DNA of 43,704 bases. Origin: JABMMZ01 sp044357345. GTDB taxonomy: Bacteria > Bacteroidota > Bacteroidia > NS11-12g > UBA955. How positions within the stretch are numbered: position 1 is the stretch's first letter; every line of letters starts with the position of its first letter. The stretch covers positions 1 through 43,704 of the forward strand of contig JBIKPR010000013.1 in the NCBI GenBank assembly GCA_044357345.1, given 5' to 3'. Made by a program: the position numbers and the translations under genes. Below are positions 7,489 through 14,652 of the stretch, one piece after another. The notes beneath the pieces were generated by a model. It saw nothing but the letters and a program-made list of their open reading frames with translations. It was not told the DNA's origin and did not search any database.

Positions 7489-8043
7489 TTATTCGATGGT
7501 CCATTTCTCTAAGAAATCGGTCCACTCGGTTTGGTTTCTCGTGCCTGGTTTGTCTTCATTACCACCTACAAAGGCCACTCCATCTAAGATTGAAGCGTCT
7601 GTATCTACTTGGATGTTTTCATAAATAACTGGATGATCCGTGCTTATTTTTAAGGCATGGTAAATGGCAGGGTCAGAGCAAAGCAGCATGTCTGCTTTTT
7701 CAATATGGTCCTTCTTTTCAATGTCCTTAACTTCGATGATAAACTTGATGTTCGGAATATCGAATATTTCAGCATTTGGGTAATCGCTAGGAATTTGAAT
7801 GGCCTGTAAGGGTATGGCTGTGATAAAATCGTTTATCCACTCTATTGGTTGATGGCCAAATTCACCAACAACAATAGGTCCATTAATCCATCCTGATATT
7901 TCTTTTGCTTTCGCAGGGTCAATATAAGCAGGGTGTTCTGGATTGAAATTAAAGCCAATAAAATCGGCCCAAAAACCAGCCGCGTAACGTGCATCGCTGA
8001 GGTTGCGTATGGCTGAAAATTTAAGTACGAATGAGTAATTCAA
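7489..8043 (-). CDS. TrpF-like (phosphoribosylanthranilate isomerase family) protein without the catalytic cysteine
   Basis: 184 residues, start TTG at 8043. The first 50 residues align with the N-terminus of TrpF: LKFSAIRNLSDARYAAGFWAD followed by FIGFNF corresponds to the family pattern KICGI...EDA..AA..GAD.LGFVF. The end, FVGGNEDKPGTRN, resembles the phosphate-binding SGVE..PG.KD segment. The catalytic cysteine of the KICG motif is replaced (KFSA), and the second-half LLD region with the catalytic aspartate is replaced by LLCSDP. It is therefore unlikely to be an active isomerase. No other trp gene is nearby. It follows a LolC/E-type permease on the same strand with a 57-base gap that contains its own -7 element. 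Confidence 0.7.
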   Translation of the reverse strand: MNYSFVLKFSAIRNLSDARYAAGFWADFIGFNFNPEHPAYIDPAKAKEISGWINGPIVVGEFGHQPIEWINDFITAIPLQAIQIPSDYPNAEIFDIPNIKFIIEVKDIEKKDHIEKADMLLCSDPAIYHALKISTDHPVIYENIQVDTDASILDGVAFVGGNEDKPGTRNQTEWTDFLEKWTIE

Positions 8044-8050
8044 AGTCTTG

Positions 8051-8058
8051 CAAATTTA
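8051..8058 (-). promoter_or_regulatory. -7 element (TAAATTTG) of the TrpF-like gene
   Basis: Exact TAnnTTTG match on the minus strand, ending 7 bases before the TTG start codon. Supports that TTG as the start and implies a near-leaderless mRNA. Confidence 0.45.
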
Positions 8059-8100
8059 ATGAAAAACAAAGCAGTTTTATTCATCATTTAGCTAAAAAAA

Positions 8101-9318
8101 TCAATTAAATTTAATGGCCTTTACGGGCTCTATTTTACTGATTAAACGAACCGGTAAGAGCAAGGCCATCATGCAGATTAATACTGTGCCAATGTTAACA
8201 GCCAATACCATCCACAAATTAATTTCAATAGGAACAAATGCTAAATAATAGGTCTCTTGTGCCAAGGTAATGATTTTGTATTCTGATTGCAGCCATGAGA
8301 GCCCTAATCCCAACAAATTGCCAAAGCCCAAACCCAAGACTAAAATATAAAGTGCATGGTTTAAAAATATGCGTTTGATTGCTCCGTTTCTTGTACCCAA
8401 TGCTTTGAGTATACCTATCATATTGGTGCGCTCAATAATTAGAATCAACAGGGCGGTAATCATATTGATGCTTGCAACAACAACCATAAGGGTTAAGATA
8501 ATTACAATGTTTTGATCGAGGTAGCCAAGCCAATCAAATATTTGGGGATTTAATTGAATCAAACTTTCTGCATTGAGTTCTTGGGGCAGTGATTTGTTGA
8601 GTTGTTTGGTGTTTTGTGCCAGTTGTTTGAAGTCTTTGGTTTGCACTTCATAATGGGTAATTTCTTTTTTCTTATTGGCGAAAATTCTTTGCATTTCGCG
8701 AAGACTGCCAACAACAAACAACAAATCATTTTCTTCTAAGCCCGTCTCATAAATACCGGTAATGGTGCAGGGAATAACTCGGACAGGTTCATTAATGAAA
8801 TAGACACGCACCAAATCGCCAGTATCTATTTTCATTTTCTTACCCAAGGCTTTAGAAATCATGATTTCTCTTTTTCGGGTGCTGTCGCCAAAACCAGGAA
8901 GATGTCCTCGAATTAAATTGCGTTTTAAGAATTCTAAGTCGTATTGCCCATCAACACCTTTAAAGACAATACCTTCCAGTTCTTCATTCGATTTGAGTAT
9001 GCCCGGTCTAGACATCACAGGACTCACAGAACTAACATTGGGATTGTTTTTTATTTTTTGATAAATTGGAAGAGAATCTGAAAATTGTATGTAGTCAAAA
9101 CTCCCTGTAGTGCCAGTTGAATGTACTTCGATATCGCCGCCGAACCCTATAACTTTTTCACTGATTTGTTTTTTATATCCAACAACAATGGCAATGGATA
9201 TAAGCATAACTGCAACACTAAGGCCAACGCCAAACCAAGCCAATTTGATAATCAAAGAGGCAAAGGATTTGTATTTGCCTAGGGCCAACCTAAGCGCAAT
9301 GAATCTGCTCAATTGCAT
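8101..9318 (-). CDS. LolC/LolE-type ABC transporter permease
   Basis: Inner-membrane permease of the lipoprotein-releasing or FtsX/MacB-like class, 405 residues. The N-terminal helix (about 25-48) is followed by a periplasmic MacB-type domain (about 50-260). Three helices in the C-terminal third include NIVIILTLMVVVASINMITALLILI and the FtsX-type cytoplasmic motif RTNMIGILKALG. It ends IEPVKAIKFN, typical of LolC/E. The length and single periplasmic domain fit lipoprotein transfer to the outer membrane. No ATPase (LolD) is adjacent, so the partner must be encoded elsewhere. Start ATG at 9318. An imperfect -7 (TAAATTCG) lies just upstream. Confidence 0.85.
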   Translation of the reverse strand: MQLSRFIALRLALGKYKSFASLIIKLAWFGVGLSVAVMLISIAIVVGYKKQISEKVIGFGGDIEVHSTGTTGSFDYIQFSDSLPIYQKIKNNPNVSSVSPVMSRPGILKSNEELEGIVFKGVDGQYDLEFLKRNLIRGHLPGFGDSTRKREIMISKALGKKMKIDTGDLVRVYFINEPVRVIPCTITGIYETGLEENDLLFVVGSLREMQRIFANKKKEITHYEVQTKDFKQLAQNTKQLNKSLPQELNAESLIQLNPQIFDWLGYLDQNIVIILTLMVVVASINMITALLILIIERTNMIGILKALGTRNGAIKRIFLNHALYILVLGLGFGNLLGLGLSWLQSEYKIITLAQETYYLAFVPIEINLWMVLAVNIGTVLICMMALLLPVRLISKIEPVKAIKFN

Positions 9319-9384
9319 GCTGCGAATTTAAGGGAATTATAGACGAGTTTTTACGTCCATGATTTTACTCTTTTTGCAACGAAA

Positions 9385-10506
9385 CTAGTACCTTCGTCCT
9401 TTCCAAACATTTTTGGAAGGCAGTAAAAAGTAAATAGCTGTTATAGGAATCAAAACAAATAAGTATACATCATAAAGAAAAACGGCCAATGGGTGTTCCG
9501 TTTTAATGCCAAGATGTTTGTTGATTTTTAAGAATTGAAAGAGTTGCAAGAATTCTTTACTTAAGAGTAAAAATACAGCCAATTTCCAATCAAAAAATGC
9601 AAGCACAGGAAGAGCAAAGTACCAAGCACCAAAAATGAAAATTACAATGTGGTAATATAAAGGCAAATCCCATCCTCCAGTTAACCATCGTTTTCTTTGT
9701 TTTAGAATGGCATTTATTGAATCCAATGGTTTTGAATAAACCATGGTTTCTTTTTCAAAGTTTTGAACGACTTTAAATCCTAGTTTTCTCACTGCATCAA
9801 ACAATGCGTAATCTTCTGTTATACTAAATGGTATTTGCGCATAACCTCCTGTGGCTTCATAGGCTTTTTTAGACAAGCCCATATTGTTTCCAACAATGGT
9901 TAATGGTTTGCCCAGTGCGGCAAACGAATGGATAATGCCCATGAAATATAACCAATCAACTTGTTGGAATTTCTCTAGCATTTTTTCTGCGTGAATATTG
10001 GTGGTCCCTCCGCACATGTCGGCATTGTTATTAAGCATCAAACCTACCATATTTTTTGCCCAAGCTGCAGGCACACTAATGTCGGCATCAGTAATTAAAA
10101 AATAATCTCCTTTTGCTTGAGATGCTAAGAAGGCAAGGACTCTCGCTTTGCCCTTGGTTTGAGGGAATTCTTTGCCTGTAAGGTTGAAGAGTTTAAACTT
10201 AGGCTTATCTTTAATAAAGCATTCAACCTGCATTTGGGTGTAATCGGTGCTTTGATCGTTGCCGATTAAAATTTCAATTTGCCCTTCTGGGTAGCCCATT
10301 TTGTCGAGGGCGGTTAAACATTCAATGATGTTTTGGTCTTCATTCCTTGCAGCTACCAATATTGAAACACTGGGTAAATGCTCAGGGATTGTTATTGAAG
10401 CAGATTTGATTTTTTGTAGTAGAAAGCTGTAGATGAATAATATGCCAATGTAGAGTAGGCAAAGCATCAGGCTTAAATAGAACAGGAAACTTATAAAGTT
10501 TTGCAT
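9385..10506 (-). CDS. Membrane glycosyltransferase, family 2
   Basis: Processive-type GT2 enzyme of 373 residues. One N-terminal transmembrane helix (about 5-30) precedes the GT-A domain: SILVAARNEDQNI (48-60), the metal-binding TDAD (139-142), the acceptor/base motif TED (229-231) and QRKRW (269-273, the QxxRW motif). Two or more C-terminal helices follow (about 285-365). Its start overlaps the end of the upstream deacetylase by 16 bases, so the two are translationally coupled. A GT2 plus a NodB-type deacetylase suggests synthesis and trimming of an amino-sugar-containing glycan or glycolipid. The substrate cannot be read from sequence. Confidence 0.87.
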   Translation of the reverse strand: MQNFISFLFYLSLMLCLLYIGILFIYSFLLQKIKSASITIPEHLPSVSILVAARNEDQNIIECLTALDKMGYPEGQIEILIGNDQSTDYTQMQVECFIKDKPKFKLFNLTGKEFPQTKGKARVLAFLASQAKGDYFLITDADISVPAAWAKNMVGLMLNNNADMCGGTTNIHAEKMLEKFQQVDWLYFMGIIHSFAALGKPLTIVGNNMGLSKKAYEATGGYAQIPFSITEDYALFDAVRKLGFKVVQNFEKETMVYSKPLDSINAILKQRKRWLTGGWDLPLYYHIVIFIFGAWYFALPVLAFFDWKLAVFLLLSKEFLQLFQFLKINKHLGIKTEHPLAVFLYDVYLFVLIPITAIYFLLPSKNVWKGRRY

Positions 10507-11105
10507 TTGTATCCGTTTGTAATAAGATAATCTAGATATTCAGGGAGCATTTGTTTTAAATTGTTCTCGGCTTTGATAGAATCGTGAAAGACTACTATAG
10601 AACCATTTTTTGTTTTTTCTTTCAAACCCTTTAAGGCCTCAGAGCAATTTAAGTTTTTTTCAAAATCACAAGACAAAATACTCCACATAATGATTTTATA
10701 CTTTGGCTTAAGTTCTTCAACTTGTTTTGATTTTATTCTTCCATACGGAGGTCTGAACAAATTGCTGCTTACATATTCACAACATTCTTGAACATCTTGA
10801 AAGTACAAATCATTCTTTGTTTGCCAACCTTTCAAATGGTGCATGGTGTGGTTGCCAACTTGATGGCCTCTACGGACAATTTCAGCATGTGTTTCAGGGA
10901 ATTTCTTAACGTTGTCTCCCACGCAAAAAAAAGTTCCCTTTATGGTTCTTTTTTCTAATTCATCAGCAACCCAAATGCTGATTTCTGGATGTGGACCATC
11001 GTCAAAAGTCAGGTATACAACCTTATCATTAGCATCAGGAATCTGCCAAATCATATTTGGAAATAAGCGCTGAAACCAAAAGGGTATAGATTGATACCAA
11101 AGCAT
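10491..11105 (-). CDS. Polysaccharide deacetylase (NodB homology domain)
   Basis: Carbohydrate esterase family 4 enzyme removing N- or O-acetyl groups from a glycan. 204 residues, almost only the NodB domain. Motif 1 is TFDDGP (33-38, metal and base aspartates), motif 2 HTMHH (86-90, zinc ligands), motif 3 RPPYG (118-122), motif 4 MWSILSCDF (about 140-148) and motif 5 VVFHDS. All catalytic elements are intact. I see no classical signal peptide; a short hydrophobic N-terminus (IPFWFQRLFP) might associate with membrane. First gene of the unit with the GT2. The ATG is only 4 bases after a TATATTTG -7 element. Confidence 0.92.
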   Translation of the reverse strand: MLWYQSIPFWFQRLFPNMIWQIPDANDKVVYLTFDDGPHPEISIWVADELEKRTIKGTFFCVGDNVKKFPETHAEIVRRGHQVGNHTMHHLKGWQTKNDLYFQDVQECCEYVSSNLFRPPYGRIKSKQVEELKPKYKIIMWSILSCDFEKNLNCSEALKGLKEKTKNGSIVVFHDSIKAENNLKQMLPEYLDYLITNGYKCKTL

Positions 11106-11109
11106 GCCA

Positions 11110-11117
11110 CAAATATA
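11110..11117 (-). promoter_or_regulatory. -7 element (TATATTTG) of the deacetylase-GT2 unit
   Basis: Exact TAnnTTTG match on the minus strand, ending 4 bases before the deacetylase ATG. The transcript would start at or next to the start codon. Confidence 0.5.
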
Positions 11118-11450
11118 GGTTTAAACCCTACATAGGCAATTAAGTAATTGTAGTTATTATGTGGTCTATTGTTAAATGATTTTCAATTTCAAGTGTTTAA
11201 TTATGTTAAACAAAATTTTATTTGTATCTTTATTTGTTAAACAGTTTACTTTTATTGTATATTTTTTAAATAATTGATATATAATTATTTATGAATAATT
11301 ATATTGATTTTAAGTTTAAACAAAATGTTTTGGTATAAATTATTATTAAACAATTGTTTTAATTTATAATATTGTAAAGATCTACCCTTTGTTAAGTATT
11401 TGGTAACATTAAAACAATCTTTAATTGATGCGTTGTTTTTGTGCTTGCTT

Positions 11451-11458
11451 TAATTTTG
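11451..11458 (+). promoter_or_regulatory. -7 element (TAATTTTG) of the 190-residue lipoprotein gene
   Basis: Exact TAnnTTTG match ending 11 bases before the ATG at 11470. A TTG at 11425-11427 lies 23 bp upstream, at the long end of the usual spacing. Confidence 0.5.
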
Positions 11459-11469
11459 CACTATAATTT

Positions 11470-12042
11470 ATGAACAATAAAAAGGTGGTTTTTGCTGGCA
11501 TAGTTTTCTTGTTTTTTGCGTGTAATACGTCAAAATCTAGACATGATCTAAGCGACTACAAAATCAATTACCAAGGTGTAATGGATACCATTATTCCACA
11601 CTTTGCAAAGGAGCACGATACAATACCAAAGGCATATAAATTTTCGCCGAAATTCAAGTTCTATTACGACCTTCAAAAGCAAGAACGAAATTACCAATGG
11701 CTCAATTATACGGAAGCAGAAAATGGATATTCTTACTTTCTAATCAAACGTGATGAGCCAAGTATGAAGCGTGATAAATTCATTGCCATTTGTGGACGAT
11801 TTAAACGTTTGGATAATGGTCGAATTGATTCTGCCTCATACGAAGAAATATTCTGGACATGGAAAATGAAGGAAGAGGAACTAAAAGAAAAAGCGTTTGT
11901 TTTATTTGACAAAGCTGTGGCTGGAAAGTCATTGGATGATTATACACCCGAAAAAAGCAAGGATGAATGGATAGAGTTCCCAGGCAACGGTGTGTTCTAT
12001 GACAAGTCTACCCAGAGTTGGAAAATCAAAGCAATTCAATAA
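11470..12042 (+). CDS. Uncharacterised lipoprotein
   Basis: 190 residues. N-terminal signal MNNKKVVFAGIVFLFFAC with a lipobox (FFAC, Cys18) predicts lipidation and membrane anchoring. The mature part is rich in Lys, Tyr, Trp and Asp/Glu and has no domain I recognise. It has segments such as PKFKFYYDLQKQERNYQWLN and a conserved-looking aromatic end (GNGVFYDKSTQSWKI). Flanked by the AT-rich spacer and, 105 bases downstream, a nucleotide-sugar dehydrogenase with its own promoter, so it is probably monocistronic. Function unknown. Confidence 0.75.
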   Translation: MNNKKVVFAGIVFLFFACNTSKSRHDLSDYKINYQGVMDTIIPHFAKEHDTIPKAYKFSPKFKFYYDLQKQERNYQWLNYTEAENGYSYFLIKRDEPSMKRDKFIAICGRFKRLDNGRIDSASYEEIFWTWKMKEEELKEKAFVLFDKAVAGKSLDDYTPEKSKDEWIEFPGNGVFYDKSTQSWKIKAIQ

Positions 12043-12090
12043 TTATTACACGTTATCAACATTGTGATGCAGAGCAATGCGCACTGAGAT

Positions 12091-12120
12091 TTGTTTTTCA
12101 GTGATTTAGTTCTATTTTTG
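12091..12120 (+). promoter_or_regulatory. Predicted promoter of the nucleotide-sugar dehydrogenase
   Basis: TTG at 12091-12093, 19 bp, then TATTTTTG at 12113-12120: an exact match to the Bacteroidota consensus. The TTG lies in the loop of an inverted repeat, CACTGA (12082-12087) / TCAGTG (12098-12103). Confidence 0.7.
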
Positions 12121-12147
12121 CTCACTTATTAAAAAAGCTAGAAAAGA

Positions 12148-13446
12148 ATGGGTATATTTAATGAAATCGTTGCTAAAGAGAAAACAATAGCCATTATTGG
12201 CTTAGGCTATGTGGGTTTGCCATTGGCACTTGAATTTTCTAAAAAATACCGTGTCGTGGGTTTTGATATAAATCCCAAAAGGGTTGACATGCTTAACAGG
12301 CATGAAGACCCTAGTAAGGAAGTAAGTCCTGAAGAATTTAAAGGCTGTGACATCTCATTTTCTCACAAACTAGAGGACATTGCAAATTGCAATTTTTATA
12401 TTGTTGCTGTTCCTACGCCGATAGATGAAGGTAAAAATCCAGATTTAAAACCTTTGGTAGGGGCATCAAAAACTGTTGGTAAAGTTTTGAAAAAAGGCGA
12501 CTATGTTGTTTTTGAATCCACTGTTTATCCAGGTTGTACAGAAGAAGATTGTATTCCAGTAATGGAAGATGAAAGTGGTTTAAGTTTTGCCAACAATGAT
12601 TTCAAAGTTGGATACTCTCCAGAAAGAATTAATCCTGGAGATAAGGTAAACACGTTAACCAAAATATTGAAAATAGTGTCGGGTAATGATGCTGAAAGTT
12701 TAGAAGAAATAGCTTCTCTTTATGGGTCAATAATCACCGCAGGTATCCATAAGGCTCCAACCATTAAAGTTGCAGAAGCTGCAAAGATTATCGAAAATAC
12801 ACAACGTGATTTGAACATCTCATTGATGAACGAATTGAGTTTAATTTTTGATAAAATGAACATTAATACCTACGATGTAATTGAAGCTGCTGGTACCAAA
12901 TGGAATTTCTTGAAATTTAGTCCAGGACTAGTTGGGGGACATTGCATTGGTGTTGATCCTTACTATTTAACTTATAAGGCTACTGAATTGGGATTGCATC
13001 CTCGTGTTATTGCAGCAGGACGTTACACCAACGATATGATGGGCGCTCACATTGCAAACGTGGCGATAAAGAAATTAATAAGCAACGATAAGCAAATTAA
13101 AGATGCTAAAATTTTAATTCTGGGTGCTACATTTAAGGAAGACGTTGCCGATATACGAAATTCTAAAATTGTTGACATTGTAAAGGAACTTAAAAGCTAT
13201 AGCGTCGATGTTGAAGTGGTTGATCCACGTGCAGATTCTGAAGAAGTTTTTGAAGAGTATGGTTTTCATTTGGCCGATAAAATTGGCTCTAGCTATGACG
13301 GCATAATTGCTGCTGTTAGCCACCAAGAATACAAAGGTTTAGATGAAAAGTATTTCACATCTATCTGCAACAGTAAATCATTCATTCTTGATTTAAAAGG
13401 AATTTACAGAGGTAAATTCAATGGGTTGGAATATTGGAGTTTGTAA
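12148..13446 (+). CDS. UDP-N-acetylhexosamine (UDP-sugar) 6-dehydrogenase, TviB/VipA type
   Basis: NAD-dependent enzyme oxidising C6 of a UDP-sugar to the uronic acid, for capsule or O-antigen sugars. 432 residues. The Rossmann motif is IGLGYVGLP (17-25), followed by VAVPTPIDE (about 87-95) and ESTVYPGCTEE (about 123-133). The catalytic cysteine is Cys266 in GGHCIGVDPYY. Spacing and the TPID and YSPERINPGD motifs fit the UDP-GlcNAc/UDP-GalNAc dehydrogenase branch (TviB/WbpA/VipA) rather than UDP-glucose dehydrogenase. The exact substrate is uncertain. No epimerase or glycosyltransferase lies beside it, so it is an isolated sugar-nucleotide gene with its own consensus promoter. Confidence 0.88.
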   Translation: MGIFNEIVAKEKTIAIIGLGYVGLPLALEFSKKYRVVGFDINPKRVDMLNRHEDPSKEVSPEEFKGCDISFSHKLEDIANCNFYIVAVPTPIDEGKNPDLKPLVGASKTVGKVLKKGDYVVFESTVYPGCTEEDCIPVMEDESGLSFANNDFKVGYSPERINPGDKVNTLTKILKIVSGNDAESLEEIASLYGSIITAGIHKAPTIKVAEAAKIIENTQRDLNISLMNELSLIFDKMNINTYDVIEAAGTKWNFLKFSPGLVGGHCIGVDPYYLTYKATELGLHPRVIAAGRYTNDMMGAHIANVAIKKLISNDKQIKDAKILILGATFKEDVADIRNSKIVDIVKELKSYSVDVEVVDPRADSEEVFEEYGFHLADKIGSSYDGIIAAVSHQEYKGLDEKYFTSICNSKSFILDLKGIYRGKFNGLEYWSL

Positions 13447-13527
13447 ACTTCAAGTTACATTTTTTTTATTGCACAAATCTATACGTTTATTTTAGCATAG
13501 GATGCTATCAAAGTGCATTTATTGATT

Positions 13528-13535
13528 TAATTTTG
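13528..13535 (+). promoter_or_regulatory. -7 element (TAATTTTG) upstream of the RND operon
   Basis: Exact TAnnTTTG match 53 bases before the adaptor ATG at 13589. No clear -33 TTG at the right spacing. Confidence 0.4.
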
Positions 13536-13588
13536 AAGCAAGATTAAGCACCTCCAACTTTGGTTTGGGTATTTGGTCGTTATTACAA

Positions 13589-14641
13589 ATGAAAATGCTT
13601 CAACATATAAAGTTTCTAAATTTATTAATTGGTTTATTGCTTGTCTCAGCTTGCAATTCAGGGAAGAACAAAAAGAATGCAGGACCTGAAAAGGGAAAAG
13701 GTCCCATCTCCATTGATGTGTCCGTCGCGCATTATCAGACGTTTTCAAATATGGTTGAAGCAAATGGAAATATTTTGGCCCTAGAGGCCGTGCAACTCAA
13801 GCCTGAAATGAGCGGTCGCATTGTGTTCTTAAACATTCCAGAAGGTCAATTGGTAACACAAGGCACTTTGCTTCTGAAATTGTATGATGATGACTTGAAA
13901 GCGCAATTGAAGAAATTAAATGCCCAATTGAGTATTGCAAGAAAAACAGAAGTAAGATTAAAAAGTTTGCTTCAATTAAATGGATTGAATCAGCAAGAGT
14001 ATGATGTCGCACTCACACAATTGCAAAATATTGAAGCCGATATTGATTATACAAACGCTCAAATTCGGAAAACTGAAATTAAAGCACCGTTCACTGGTGT
14101 GATAGGTTTGCGCCGGGTGAGCATAGGCGCATATGTTAGTCCAATAGACATCATAGCCAGCTTACAAGAATCTAGTGTGCTGAAAGTTGACTTTGTTTTG
14201 CCTGAAGCTTATGCCAGTGCAATAAACAATGGCGATGTTGTGGCTGTTTTGGATGATCAGTCCAAAGTATTTAAAGCAAAAGTAATAGGCGTTGAACCAC
14301 TTGTCAATGCCAGTACTAGAAATATACAAATTAGAGCAATTGTTCAAGATGCGAAAGGTAAATTGAGGCCCGGGGCTTTTGTGCGCGTGCAAATTGACGT
14401 AGCCAAGAACAAAGAAGGTATTTTAGTGCCAACCAATTGTATTATTCCTGAAACCCGCTTCAAAAAAATTGCAGTCATTAAAAATGGGATAGTTGATATG
14501 CGCCCTGTAGAGACCGGTTATCGTGGAGAGAGTTTTGTTGAAATTACTTCAGGGTTGAATTTGGGAGATACATTCGCTGTAAATGGCATATTGTACCTTA
14601 AACCGAAAGCCGAGGTACTTATTAAATCAATTAAACCTTAG
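13589..14641 (+). CDS. RND efflux periplasmic adaptor (membrane fusion protein), lipoprotein
   Basis: Adaptor connecting an RND pump to its outer-membrane channel. Starting at ATG 13589 gives MKMLQHIKFLNLLIGLLLVSAC, a lipoprotein signal with lipobox VSAC. The frame continues 8 codons upstream, but that would spoil the signal. The mature protein has the biotinyl-lipoyl-like segment around EMSGRIVFLNIPEGQLVTQGTLLLKL, a short alpha-hairpin (about 115-165) and IKAPFTGVIGLRRVSIGAYV, the second half of the lipoyl domain. A beta-barrel/membrane-proximal region follows with LRPGAFVRVQI. First gene of an intact three-gene efflux operon, with an 11-base gap to the pump. Confidence 0.92.
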   Translation: MKMLQHIKFLNLLIGLLLVSACNSGKNKKNAGPEKGKGPISIDVSVAHYQTFSNMVEANGNILALEAVQLKPEMSGRIVFLNIPEGQLVTQGTLLLKLYDDDLKAQLKKLNAQLSIARKTEVRLKSLLQLNGLNQQEYDVALTQLQNIEADIDYTNAQIRKTEIKAPFTGVIGLRRVSIGAYVSPIDIIASLQESSVLKVDFVLPEAYASAINNGDVVAVLDDQSKVFKAKVIGVEPLVNASTRNIQIRAIVQDAKGKLRPGAFVRVQIDVAKNKEGILVPTNCIIPETRFKKIAVIKNGIVDMRPVETGYRGESFVEITSGLNLGDTFAVNGILYLKPKAEVLIKSIKP

Positions 14642-14652
14642 AGTTTGGCAAA

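Larger units (their letters stand above)
11106..11469. other. 364-bp AT-rich spacer with repeated TTAAACA motifs
   Basis: The spacer between the divergent deacetylase and the lipoprotein gene is extremely AT-rich and has no credible ORF. TTAAACA occurs four times on the plus strand (11206-11212, 11237-11243, 11316-11322, 11346-11352). Two of these extend to the same 11-mer TTAAACAAAAT, and the last is part of an imperfect palindrome, TTAAACAATTGTTTTAA (11346-11362). Promoters for the flanking genes sit at its two ends. Confidence 0.6.
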
